From NCBI GenBank assembly GCA_910585665.1, contig CAJUFI010000021.1, forward strand, positions 1 through 64,000: DNA of 64,000 nt. The letters are read 5' to 3'. The notes under the pieces are model-generated. The model saw only the letters and a program-made list of their open reading frames with translations. It did no database searches and was not told the DNA's origin. Source of the stretch: an uncultured Acetatifactor sp. (GTDB lineage Bacteria; Bacillota; Clostridia; Lachnospirales; Lachnospiraceae). How positions within the stretch are numbered: position 1 is the first letter of the stretch; every line of letters begins with the position of its first letter. A program made the position numbers and the translations under genes. Below, in pieces: positions 25,508 to 33,703 of the stretch.

Positions 25508-26986
25508 TCATTTCCCCATGCAGAACTTCGAGAAAATCTCCTCCACCAAATCGTCGTCCACTTCCTCCCCGATGATTCGTCCCAGGGAAGCATAGGCATT
25601 CATCAAGTCGATGGAATAGAAATCCTCCGATAGCCCATCCTCTATGCTCTTCTCCACCATCTCAAGAGACCCATAAGCTTCTTCCAGCGCTTCCTTATGC
25701 CGCAGGTTCGTGATGACTATCTCATTGCTGCTTGTGATTTCCCCATGGAAGAACATCTCTTTTACAGTGCGTTCAAATGCCTCCATGCCCTCTCCCTCTA
25801 AAACGGAGGTGCGCACAATATGGAAACCTATCTTTTCTCTATCATCTTCCATACTTGCCGCTAATTTATTTCTGTACTCTACATTTAGGCTTTCTTCATT
25901 TGAAGTATTTTCGCTATTCCGAAACAGTTCCTTGATATCCTCCTCCGTCACCACATTTGCCAAGTCGCTCTTGTTCAATAGCACGATTACATTCTTATCC
26001 CCAATAAAAGAGACAATCTCCCTATCATTCTCATCCAACTCCATCGAAGCGTCTGCCACATATACGATTAACTCTGCCTCCCTTGCGTATTCATAAGCCT
26101 TTTTCACGCCAATCTTCTCCACAGTATCCTCTGTCTCCCGGATTCCCGCGGTATCCACCACATTTAAGCTGATATCCCCAAGCCGAAGCGTCTCCTGAAG
26201 CACGTCCCTGGTAGTCCCGGCCACGTCCGTCACAATCGCCCGCTCCTCCCCCAGGAGACGATTCAGGAAAGACGATTTCCCCACATTGGGCTTCCCCACA
26301 ATCACCGTGCGGATGCCTTCCTTCATCAGCCTTCCATCATCCGCCGTATCTATCAGCTTCCGCAAATCCCCCATCACCTGATCCAGCTTCTCAGACAGCT
26401 TTTCCCCATACCCTTCCAAATCAAAATGTTCCGGATCGTCAATGGCAGATTCGATAAAAGCCACCTCATAAAGAATCTCCTCCCGAAGCCGCTTCACTTC
26501 CCCGGAAAGCTTTCCCTTAAGCTGTCCCACCGAAGCCCCAAGGGCATACTCATTTTGGGCTCCGATCACGTCCATCACAGCCTCTGCCCTGGACAGATCC
26601 ATCCTTCCGTTCAAGAAAGCCCGCTTCGTAAACTCCCCCGGCTCCGCCATCCTGGCCCCGCATTGCAGCGCAGCCTCCAATACTTTCCGCATCACCAGCA
26701 CGCCCCCATGGCACTGGATTTCCACCGTATCCTCCCCGGTAAAGCTCCTGGGTTCCTTCATCAGCACCGCCATGGCTTCGTCTATGACAAAATCCTTCTC
26801 CAAATCTACTACAAATCCATAATACATCCTATGGCTCTCCGCCCTGTCCAGAATCCTTTTCCCGGAAGGAGAACGGAACAGCCTGTCCCCCACTGCCGCC
26901 GCCTCTCTCCCGCTGATCCTCACGATTCCGATTCCGGAATCTGTCATCCCCGTGGCAATGGCAGCAATCGTATCCCCTCTCTCCAT
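25508..26986 (-). CDS. mnmE: tRNA modification GTPase MnmE, with insertion
   Basis: GTPase that works with MnmG on U34 of tRNAs. It has the N-terminal formyl-tetrahydrofolate-binding domain, a helical domain, and an inserted G domain (G1 GKPNVGKSS, G3 DTAG, G4 NKSD), ending FSKFCMGK with the conserved terminal Cys. The 492 residues exceed the usual ~455-460. The extra ~45 residues (25817-25951), acidic and Asn/Ser-rich, lie between G4 and the G5 loop. The ATG at 26986 has GGGAGGAG upstream. An in-frame ATG at 26998 lies only 9 bases from a family-1 mobile element. Confidence 0.95.
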   Translation of the reverse strand: MERGDTIAAIATGMTDSGIGIVRISGREAAAVGDRLFRSPSGKRILDRAESHRMYYGFVVDLEKDFVIDEAMAVLMKEPRSFTGEDTVEIQCHGGVLVMRKVLEAALQCGARMAEPGEFTKRAFLNGRMDLSRAEAVMDVIGAQNEYALGASVGQLKGKLSGEVKRLREEILYEVAFIESAIDDPEHFDLEGYGEKLSEKLDQVMGDLRKLIDTADDGRLMKEGIRTVIVGKPNVGKSSFLNRLLGEERAIVTDVAGTTRDVLQETLRLGDISLNVVDTAGIRETEDTVEKIGVKKAYEYAREAELIVYVADASMELDENDREIVSFIGDKNVIVLLNKSDLANVVTEEDIKELFRNSENTSNEESLNVEYRNKLAASMEDDREKIGFHIVRTSVLEGEGMEAFERTVKEMFFHGEITSSNEIVITNLRHKEALEEAYGSLEMVEKSIEDGLSEDFYSIDLMNAYASLGRIIGEEVDDDLVEEIFSKFCMGK

Positions 26987-27007
26987 GGCTCCTCCCATCT
27001 ATCCTAA

Positions 27008-27107
27008 GGAATTGTCTACAAATAACTGCTGCAAGTTTATGGCAATTTTTATTGTATTTCCGGGCTTTTGCCTGAAGCAATTGCAGCAGTTATTTTCCGA
27101 CAATTCC
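27008..27107 (+). mobile_element. Miniature element family 1, copy 4 (subfamily A), before mnmE
   Basis: 100 bp with ends GGAATTGTC/GACAATTCC and TAA on both sides (27005-27007, 27108-27110). It is inserted between the jag terminator and mnmE, 21 bases upstream of the mnmE start, in the mnmE 5' leader. On the minus strand it contains TTGCTT, 18 bases, then TACAAT, which could act as a weak promoter towards mnmE; this is speculative. Confidence 0.88.
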
Positions 27108-27221
27108 TAAATCATCTGTCCCGCCCAATGCACCTCTGAATCCGCGGCGCTTTCAACCGTCCGTCTTCCCAATATCTTTCCAAAAACCGCCCGGCAGAAT
27201 GCCGTAATCCGCCCGAACCGC

Positions 27222-27254
27222 AAAAAACCGGATATGCAACAGATATCCGGTTTT
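27222..27254 (-). terminator. Terminator after jag
   Basis: AAAACCGGATATCT and ATATCCGGTTTTTT form a strong minus-strand stem with a T-run, just past the jag stop. It ends the rpmH-jag operon, so mnmE needs its own promoter in the ~220 bases that include the mobile element. Confidence 0.8.
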
Positions 27255-27263
27255 ACGAACAGA

Positions 27264-27923
27264 TTATTGTCTCTTATAGGTAACCACCACCTTGCGGAAG
27301 GGCTCATCCCCCTCACTGTGGGTGGAGATATACTTGTCATTCTGCAGCGCCGAATGGATGATCCTGCGCTCATAAGGATTCATAGGCTCCAGGGACACAG
27401 GCCTCCTGGTCTTCTTCACCTTGTAAGCGATGTTCTTGGCCAGATTCTCCAGGGTCTCTTTCCGTCTGGCCCTGTAATCCTCCGTATCCACCTTCACCCG
27501 GATGTATTCGTCCGCTTCCTTATTGACCACCAGGGAAACCAGGTACTGCAGGGAATCCAGGGTCTGCCCCCTCTTTCCGATCAGCACGCCCATCTCTTCC
27601 CCGGAAAGCTCGATGTCCATCGTCTTGCCTACCTCATCGTACTGTATGTCTATGGCCACTTCCATGTTCATCGCCTCGAACACGTCCCGTAGGAAATTCT
27701 TCGCCACTACCTCCTCGGAAAGCTTCTCAATCTTCACCGCGGCCTTGATGACAGCAGGCTTGGATCCGATTCCCAGAAAACCGCTGGAACCCTCTTCCAC
27801 AATCTGGTAGTCAAGCTTATCGCTGGTAACGCCGAATTTCCGGCATGCTTCCGTAATTGCCTCGTTTACCGTCTTGGCAGTCACCTCCACATATGCGTTC
27901 TCTTTTTCCATTTCTATCGCCAT
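27264..27923 (-). CDS. jag: RNA-binding protein Jag (KhpB/EloR)
   Basis: 219 residues: an N-terminal Jag domain (VEVTAKTVNEAITEACRKFG), a KH domain with a GxxG-like loop (GVLIGKRGQTLDSLQYL), and an R3H domain at the end (NPYERRIIHSALQ). It binds RNA and, in related Gram-positives, influences cell elongation and envelope synthesis. It is encoded 33 bases after yidC in the conserved order. RBS GGAGGG precedes the ATG. Confidence 0.95.
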   Translation of the reverse strand: MAIEMEKENAYVEVTAKTVNEAITEACRKFGVTSDKLDYQIVEEGSSGFLGIGSKPAVIKAAVKIEKLSEEVVAKNFLRDVFEAMNMEVAIDIQYDEVGKTMDIELSGEEMGVLIGKRGQTLDSLQYLVSLVVNKEADEYIRVKVDTEDYRARRKETLENLAKNIAYKVKKTRRPVSLEPMNPYERRIIHSALQNDKYISTHSEGDEPFRKVVVTYKRQ

Positions 27924-27956
27924 TTGTCAACCCTCCAAAATCACTCCCAATTGAGT

Positions 27957-29288
27957 TCAGTTCTTGTTGTTCCTCTCATTATAGTCTTTCACCATATTTG
28001 CCTTCTCCAGCATGCTGCCGGGTTTGGCGGCGCCGGTCTGGACGCTCTCGGCCCCGGAGTTCACGGAAGCCTTGTCCGCCATGCTCTTCCTGGCCGTGTT
28101 CCCGCCGGCGCTGCCCTGGGCAGAGGTTTTCTGGATATTGCGCGTATTCATGTTCGCGTAAGCGTTCATCCGCTCCTGGGTCTGCTTCAGTTTCTCTATC
28201 TTCTTGGCGCTCTTTGCGGAATTCTTCTTGATGACCTCTTCAAAGTCTATCTTGTCGATGTGCTTATTGATGACCACCTGCTGGATGCTCCTCACCACGC
28301 TGCCGGCCACCCAGTACAGGCCCATGCCGGAAGGCAGCGTGAAACAGAACCACGCGGACATCAAAGGCATCACCATGTTCATGGTCTTCATGGAAGCAGC
28401 CATGGAATTGGCTTTCTCATTGTCGCTCTTTGGCTGCTGGGGCATCAGCTTCACATTGATCCACTGGGTCGCCGCGGAGAGGACGGGAATCAGAACGGCA
28501 CCTATGACAATGCCCCATGCCCCTGCGGCCATGCCTATTTTGATCAGGTCGCTGGGAGAATCCCCCATGTGCAGCCCCAGGAAATTGTTATAGGTGTCGA
28601 CCAGGCCTCTGGTGGTGTCGTTGCTGAGGATCAGCTTCCCCTGATAGGTGAGCTGGGTCAGGTCGTAATGCTCCGCCACCGTGGCCAGATCCACCGACGA
28701 CAGCCTGTTCAGCACATCGATGATGCCGTTGGCCAGATTCCCGTCCGTCATGGACTTTCCGTACATGCCCACAGTCCTGGTGATGGTCTCCACACCGGAC
28801 TCCTGGAGGAAGCCGCCGCCGTCCACGGAAATGATTTTTTCAGCCAGTACCTTGAAAGTATTGCCTATCTGCGTCACGTACGCAGGCATGCGCTGGATGA
28901 CCTGGTACAGGGCAAACAGGATGGGCATCTGAATCAGCAGCTGTACGCAGCTGCCTGTGGCGGACACGCCGTACTTGGCATAGACCATTTGGATTTCCTG
29001 GTTCTTCGCCATCATGGCATCCTGATCCGACCTTCCCTTGTACTTCGCCTCTATCGCCTGCAGCTCCGGGCTCATCTTCACCTGGAGCTTGGAGAACTTC
29101 TGCTGCTTGATGTTCAGGGGCATCATCAAAAGGTTCACCACGATGGTGAACAGGATGATCGCCAGACCGATGTTCGGGATTCCGATCAAATTGATCACAT
29201 AGAAGATCCCGTTCATGATCTTGCCGAGTATCCATGCCACTTGTCCTATGACAGGCGTGGTGTTCTGGGTCAATAAAATTAGGTTCAT
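27957..29288 (-). CDS. yidC: Membrane protein insertase YidC (Oxa1 family)
   Basis: Inserts and folds membrane proteins with or without SecYEG. 443 residues, with membrane segments at about 12-55, 105-140, 230-260 and 290-340, and the conserved QQKFSKLQVKMSPELQ cytoplasmic loop after the first segments. The C-terminal ~70 residues are hydrophilic and Ala/Ser/Lys-rich. There is no lipobox cysteine at the N-terminus, unlike some Gram-positive YidC1 proteins. Part of rpmH-rnpA-yidD-yidC-jag. Confidence 0.94.
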   Translation of the reverse strand: MNLILLTQNTTPVIGQVAWILGKIMNGIFYVINLIGIPNIGLAIILFTIVVNLLMMPLNIKQQKFSKLQVKMSPELQAIEAKYKGRSDQDAMMAKNQEIQMVYAKYGVSATGSCVQLLIQMPILFALYQVIQRMPAYVTQIGNTFKVLAEKIISVDGGGFLQESGVETITRTVGMYGKSMTDGNLANGIIDVLNRLSSVDLATVAEHYDLTQLTYQGKLILSNDTTRGLVDTYNNFLGLHMGDSPSDLIKIGMAAGAWGIVIGAVLIPVLSAATQWINVKLMPQQPKSDNEKANSMAASMKTMNMVMPLMSAWFCFTLPSGMGLYWVAGSVVRSIQQVVINKHIDKIDFEEVIKKNSAKSAKKIEKLKQTQERMNAYANMNTRNIQKTSAQGSAGGNTARKSMADKASVNSGAESVQTGAAKPGSMLEKANMVKDYNERNNKN

Positions 29289-29320
29289 GTATCTGTATCC
29301 TCTCAGTCAGGTTCTGCCGG

Positions 29321-29530
29321 TCAGGGAACAGGGTCAAACCCTCCCTTTGAAAAAGGATTACAGCGCAGTATCCTCCAGAGCGCCAGAAGGCTGCCCTTGA
29401 CCGCGCCGTATTTTTGGATGGCCTCTAATCCATACTGGGAACAGGTAGGGATATAGGGACATCTCGTCCTTTTCATGGGAGATAGGAATTTCTGGTAAAA
29501 CCGAATGCCGGCAATCAAAATTTTTTTCAT
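29321..29530 (-). CDS. yidD: Membrane protein insertion efficiency factor YidD
   Basis: 69 residues, with the family's HCP-type core CPYIPTCSQYGLEAIQKYG and the RCNPFSKGGFDPVP tail. It is a small peripheral membrane protein that aids YidC-dependent insertion. It sits between rnpA and yidC as in most Firmicutes. Confidence 0.93.
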   Translation of the reverse strand: MKKILIAGIRFYQKFLSPMKRTRCPYIPTCSQYGLEAIQKYGAVKGSLLALWRILRCNPFSKGGFDPVP

Positions 29531-29578
29531 AGATAAACTATACCTTTATGATGCATCTACTGCACGGAAGCCTTCCTG

Positions 29579-29920
29579 TCACTGGCCGCGGAGCAGACAA
29601 TGACGTCTTCCAAGCTGGAGCAGCGCCTCCTCTATTTTGAAGTAATCCACCGAAGCCGCTCCCTGCCTTGCCACGATCACAATGTCCAAACCACTATTGA
29701 ACACCGCTTCCTGTAATCGATAACTTTCCCGCACCAGCCTCGTGACCCGGTGTCTCACGACGCTGTTGCCCACTTTCTTGCTTACGCTGATTCCAATCCG
29801 GTTCCTGTCGGTGCCATTTTCCCAGATATACATGACCAGATATTTGTTCGCATACGATTTACCGTTTTTATAGACGGACTGGAACTGGCGGTTCTTCTTA
29901 AGGCTTTCGGAAAATATCAT
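29579..29920 (-). CDS. rnpA: Ribonuclease P protein component
   Basis: The protein subunit of RNase P, which helps the catalytic RNA cleave 5' leaders from pre-tRNAs. 113 residues, basic, with the RNR-like signature NRIGISVSKKVGNSVVRHRVTRLVRESYR. It begins 43 bases after rpmH, the conserved arrangement. The C-terminus (LQLGRRHCLLRGQ) is usual. Confidence 0.95.
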   Translation of the reverse strand: MIFSESLKKNRQFQSVYKNGKSYANKYLVMYIWENGTDRNRIGISVSKKVGNSVVRHRVTRLVRESYRLQEAVFNSGLDIVIVARQGAASVDYFKIEEALLQLGRRHCLLRGQ

Positions 29921-29963
29921 TGAAACGCCATCCTCCTAAAGAAAAAGGCCACATTTCTGTGAC

Positions 29964-30098
29964 CTAAGCGGACAATCTTTTTCTTCCTTTTGCACGTCTG
30001 GCCGCTAAAACTTTTCTTCCGGCGCGAGTGCTCATCCTCGCTCTGAAGCCGTGAACCTTGGCACGTGAACGCTTTTTGGGCTGATATGTCATCTTCAT
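29964..30098 (-). CDS. rpmH: 50S ribosomal protein L34
   Basis: A 44-residue, very basic protein starting MKMTYQPKKRSRAKVHGF and ending KGRKRLSA, the clear L34 sequence. AAGGAGGTGG lies 6 bases before the ATG. It is the first gene of the operon reading away from oriC. Confidence 0.97.
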   Translation of the reverse strand: MKMTYQPKKRSRAKVHGFRARMSTRAGRKVLAARRAKGRKRLSA

Positions 30099-30109
30099 GG
30101 AAAGCCACC

Positions 30110-30625
30110 TCCTTCGCAACTGATTTTTCTCTAACATTTCTAGGAAAATAGCATATTGATTGTATAAAAAAAACGGGACAATGTCAAGGAAAATTCAGCA
30201 AAAATCAAAAGTTTTCACCAGAAAAAATTTCTTGGACAAGTTATGCACATAGATATCCACAGGAAAATACCCCCGATCAGTTATACACACTCTGTGGATT
30301 TTTTGTGGAAAACATGGGAAAAGTTTGGGATTTCCTGTGAGATCCCCGGTGCATAATTCTGAAAAACCCAGTAAATTCAAGGCTTCCAGTTTTCCACCGA
30401 CTTATCCACTTATTCACATTGCTATCCACATACCGTTCTGTACAAGTTTTTTATGAACATAGTTATTCACATTATGTGGATAACTTTATCCAGAATCTGT
30501 GCAAAAGTAACGTTTGAAATCTGGAAGAATCTATATTACAATGTATACGGAAAATTACGGCGGCAGCTTTCGCCGCTCGTGAGATAGAGATTACAATGGG
30601 GTTTCTTCAGAAAGGATGAACAGCA
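30110..30625. other. oriC: Replication origin, upstream part (DnaA-box cluster)
   Basis: An AT-rich gene-free region between the divergent rpmH and dnaA. It holds at least nine DnaA-box-like 9-mers, among them TTATGCACA (30241), ATATCCACA (30253), TTATACACA (30281), TTATCCACT (30402), TTATTCACA (30410 and 30463), CTATCCACA (30422) and TGTGGATAA (30475, the perfect box on the minus strand). Together with 31967-32305 it forms a bipartite origin around dnaA, as in Bacillus subtilis. Confidence 0.9.
30514..30542 (+). promoter_or_regulatory. Probable dnaA promoter
   Basis: TTGAAA (30514-30519), 17 bases, TACAAT (30537-30542), about 80 bases before the ATG. It lies just beyond the last DnaA boxes, so DnaA is likely to autoregulate it. 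Confidence 0.65.
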
Positions 30626-31966
30626 ATGGACGATATCAAAGGCAGTTGGTCTGCCATCAAGGAAAGCATTAAAAGGGAATATGAACTCACTGACATCTCT
30701 TATAAGACATGGGTGGAGCCCCTGGAATACCTGAACGTGGTAAATGATGTGGTAAGCATCGTCATCCCTGCCGAACAATCCCATATGATCAATTACATCT
30801 CCTCCAGGTACACCAGCTTCTTCCAGGTGACCATCACGGAGATGTTCGAACATGACTATAATGTAAAGTTCATCCTGAAGACGGAGGCCGAGAAGGAGCT
30901 TCAGGATAACAGCGCGGGCTACGACGCCGCCAACCTGATCCCGAAATACAAGTTCGATACTTTCGTGGTCGGCAGCAGCAACAAATTCGCCCATTCCGCC
31001 TCCCTTGCGGTGGCGGAATCCCCCGGGGACATCTACAATCCCCTCTATCTCTACGGGGGCCCCGGGCTCGGCAAGACCCACCTGATGCATTCCATCGGCC
31101 ATTTCATCCTGGAGCAGGATCCGGACAAGAAAGTGCTCTACGTGACCAGCGAGGAATTCACCAACGAGGTCATCGAGTCCATCCGTGGCGGCAATGCCAA
31201 CGCCAACGCCATGACGAAGCTCCGGGAGAAATACAGGACGGTGGACGTGCTCATGGTAGACGATGTGCAGTTCATCATCGGCAAGGAGAGCACGCAGGAG
31301 GAATTTTTCCACACCTTCAACGTGCTCCACTCCGCCAGGAAGCAGATCATCCTCTCCTCGGACAAGCCGCCCAAGGAGATTGACAATCTGGACGACCGCT
31401 TCCGCTCCCGTTTCGAATGGGGGCTGATTGCGGACATCCAGCCGCCGGACTATGAGACCAGGATGGCGATTCTCCGGAAGAACGCGGAAGGGTGCAGCCG
31501 CAAGATCAACGAGGAAATCATCAAGTACATCGCCACCAACATCAAGTCCAACATCCGTGAGCTGGAGGGCGCCTTCAACAAAATCGTGGCCGCCGGCAAG
31601 CTGAACAAGGTGGATGTGACCCTGGACCTGGCCGAGGAGGCCCTGAAGGACATCATCTACCCGGACAAGTCCAGGGAGATCACGCCCACGCTGATCATCA
31701 ACATCGTGTCGGAACATTTCGGCGTGAAGCCCGAGGACATCACTTCCAAGAAGCGCAATTCCGAGTTCGTCCTACCCAGACAGATCGTCATGTACCTGTG
31801 CCGGGAGCTGACGGCCACCCCCTATGTGGAGATCGGGAAGCTTCTGGGAAAGAAGGATCATACCACCATCATGCACGGCGTGAAGAAAATCACCGCGGAA
31901 CTGGAGAAGAACGAAGAACTCAGGAATAAAGTGGATATTATAATAAAGAAGATAAACCCTTCTTAG
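30626..31966 (+). CDS. dnaA: Chromosomal replication initiator DnaA
   Basis: Binds DnaA boxes and melts the origin. 446 residues with the usual four domains: an N-terminal helicase-loading domain, a short linker, an AAA+ ATPase (Walker A GGPGLGKTHL, Walker B LMVDDVQFI), and a C-terminal DNA-binding domain with the signature KKDHTTIMHGVKKI. The last six codons and the stop belong to the first unit of a triplicated 18-bp repeat. RBS AAAGG precedes the ATG. Confidence 0.98.
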   Translation: MDDIKGSWSAIKESIKREYELTDISYKTWVEPLEYLNVVNDVVSIVIPAEQSHMINYISSRYTSFFQVTITEMFEHDYNVKFILKTEAEKELQDNSAGYDAANLIPKYKFDTFVVGSSNKFAHSASLAVAESPGDIYNPLYLYGGPGLGKTHLMHSIGHFILEQDPDKKVLYVTSEEFTNEVIESIRGGNANANAMTKLREKYRTVDVLMVDDVQFIIGKESTQEEFFHTFNVLHSARKQIILSSDKPPKEIDNLDDRFRSRFEWGLIADIQPPDYETRMAILRKNAEGCSRKINEEIIKYIATNIKSNIRELEGAFNKIVAAGKLNKVDVTLDLAEEALKDIIYPDKSREITPTLIINIVSEHFGVKPEDITSKKRNSEFVLPRQIVMYLCRELTATPYVEIGKLLGKKDHTTIMHGVKKITAELEKNEELRNKVDIIIKKINPS

Positions 31967-32007
31967 AAGATAAACCCTTCTTAGAAGATAAACCCTTCTT
32001 AGAAGAT
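31947..32007 (+). repeat. 18-bp tandem repeat at the 3' end of dnaA
   Basis: Three perfect direct copies of AGAAGATAAACCCTTCTT (31947-31964, 31965-31982, 31983-32000) are followed by a partial fourth. Each unit is internally palindromic (AGAAG/CTTCT). The first unit encodes the DnaA C-terminus and the stop begins immediately after it. Confidence 0.9.
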
Positions 32008-32305
32008 CCCCCTTTTCTAACACTCTATCCACATTATGTGTGTGAATATGATGTTGACAGGGTGTTGATAGTTTCAGAAGGGTTTTGAAGGGAATTCAGG
32101 GGATGTGAATAACTTAATAATTTTTCTTAACTTATTCCGAAAATATTCGCAAGTTATCCATTCCCTTTTTCCCTGAAAAATAGTATAATATATGAGGTTA
32201 TACACTTTTCAACAGCCATTACTATTAAGACTATGAAATTCTTTATAAATATAGATTGGTTCGCGCATCAGAAAAATCCTAAAAGCCGGGAAGGGAGTTA
32301 TCCAT
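31967..32305. other. oriC: Replication origin, downstream part (dnaA-dnaN spacer)
   Basis: A gene-free, AT-rich spacer with DnaA-box-like sequences CTATCCACA (32025), TGTGAATAA (32104) and TTATCCATT (32154). An A/T tract around 32110-32150 is a candidate unwinding element. A TATAAT (32184-32189) about 120 bases before dnaN may be its -10 box; no clear -35 was seen. Confidence 0.75.
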
Positions 32306-33421
32306 ATGAAAATAGTATGTACCAAATCCAATCTGCTGAGCGGCGTACAGATCGTATCCAGAGCCGTTCCCAACAAGACTACCATGTCTATCCTGGAATG
32401 CATCCTCATAGATGCCTCCAGCGGCATCATCACCCTGACCGCCAACGACATGGACATGGGGATTGAGACCATCATTGAAGGCGACATCGTAGAAAGCGGC
32501 ATCATCGCCCTGGACGCGAAGATTTTCCTTGAGATCGTGCGCAAGCTCCCCGACAGCCATATCACCATAGAGTCGGACGCTTCCTTCAAGACACTCATCA
32601 CATGTGAGAAGGCGAAGTTCACCATCATCGGAAAGTCCGGGGAGGATTTCTCCTATCTGCCTGCGGTGGAAAAGGAGGAGAGCATCGTCATCAGCCAGTT
32701 CGCCCTGAAGGAAATGGTACGCCAGACCTGTTTTTCCATCTCGGACAATGACAACAACAAGCTCATGACCGGCGAACTGTTCGAAATCAACGGGGACGAG
32801 CTGAAGGTGGTGTCCTCGGACGGGCACCGCATCTCTATCCGGAAGATGCAGCTTCGGGAAGTCTATGAGAAGAATAAAGTGATTGTCCCGGGGAAGACGC
32901 TGAACGAGGTGAGCAAGATCCTTCCGGGAGGAGCGGACAGCGATTTGACCATTTATTTTACGGCGAAGCATATCGTGTTCGAATTCGACAATACTGTAGT
33001 AGTATCCAGGCTGATCGAGGGGGAGTATTTCAGCATCGACAGGATGCTTTCCGGCGACTACGAGACGAAGATAAAGGTGAACAAGAGGGAACTTCTGGAA
33101 TGTATCGACAGGGCCACGCTCCTGACCAGAGAGGGGGACCGCAAGCCCATCGTCATCAATATCACCGATGACGGCATGGAGCTGAAGATAGATTCTGCCC
33201 TGGGAAGCATGAAAGAGGATATCGATATCGAGAAACAGGGCAGAGACCTGATGATCGGCTTCAATCCCAAGTTCCTGATAGATGCCCTGCGTGTCATCGA
33301 TGACGAAGTGGTGGACCTGTACATGGTGAACCCGAAAGCGCCCTGCTTCATCAAGAACGAGGAGGAGAGCTATATCTATCTGATACTGCCTGTGAGCCTG
33401 GTGGCGAATTACAGCCGTTAG
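32306..33421 (+). CDS. dnaN: DNA polymerase III beta subunit (sliding clamp)
   Basis: A 371-residue ring-forming clamp that tethers the replicative polymerase. Three repeated clamp domains are evident, with the N-terminal MKIVCTKSNLLSGVQIVSRAVPNKTTMSILECI and the C-terminal YLILPVSL typical of DnaN. It lies in its usual place after dnaA. RBS GGGAGT precedes the ATG. Confidence 0.97.
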   Translation: MKIVCTKSNLLSGVQIVSRAVPNKTTMSILECILIDASSGIITLTANDMDMGIETIIEGDIVESGIIALDAKIFLEIVRKLPDSHITIESDASFKTLITCEKAKFTIIGKSGEDFSYLPAVEKEESIVISQFALKEMVRQTCFSISDNDNNKLMTGELFEINGDELKVVSSDGHRISIRKMQLREVYEKNKVIVPGKTLNEVSKILPGGADSDLTIYFTAKHIVFEFDNTVVVSRLIEGEYFSIDRMLSGDYETKIKVNKRELLECIDRATLLTREGDRKPIVINITDDGMELKIDSALGSMKEDIDIEKQGRDLMIGFNPKFLIDALRVIDDEVVDLYMVNPKAPCFIKNEEESYIYLILPVSLVANYSR

Positions 33422-33479
33422 GAATGGCAGAAGGGGCCGGAATATCGGCCTGACAGGAAAGGAAGAAGGGAGCGGGAAG

Positions 33480-33689
33480 ATGCAAGTCATACATTTAAAG
33501 GACGAGTATATCAAACTGGGCCAGGCCATGAAAGCCGCCAGGCTGGTAGGTACCGGGGTGGAGGCGAAGTTGGAGATCCAGGACGGGCTGGTGAGAGTGA
33601 ATGGGGAAGTGGAGACCAGGCGGGGGAAAAAGCTTTTTCCCGGGGATCAGTTGGAATATAATGGCAATACAGTGAAAATAGAAAGCTAG
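33480..33689 (+). CDS. yaaA: S4-domain RNA-binding protein (YaaA type)
   Basis: A 69-residue protein made of one S4 RNA-binding domain (EYIKLGQAMKAARLVGTGVEAK ... VNGEVETRRGKKLFPGDQLEY). It is conserved between dnaN and recF in Firmicutes; related proteins bind ribosomal RNA. It lies 58 bases after dnaN and 14 before recF, in one operon. Confidence 0.92.
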   Translation: MQVIHLKDEYIKLGQAMKAARLVGTGVEAKLEIQDGLVRVNGEVETRRGKKLFPGDQLEYNGNTVKIES

Positions 33690-33703
33690 AAACGGATATA
33701 GCG

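Noticed and set aside
26829..27080. Minus-strand frame starting inside the miniature element and reading into mnmE
   Set aside because: It is a chance frame through the element in a different phase from mnmE; similar frames appear in the other subfamily A copies.
27924..29276. Plus-strand frame of about 450 codons opposite yidC
   Set aside because: Exact antisense of a conserved gene; composition is unlike a protein.
30536..31717. Minus-strand frame opposite dnaA
   Set aside because: Antisense shadow of dnaA; overlaps the promoter region and has no supporting signals.
31947..32007. Possible CRISPR-like repeats at the dnaA end
   Set aside because: The units are directly adjacent without spacers; this is a simple tandem repeat.
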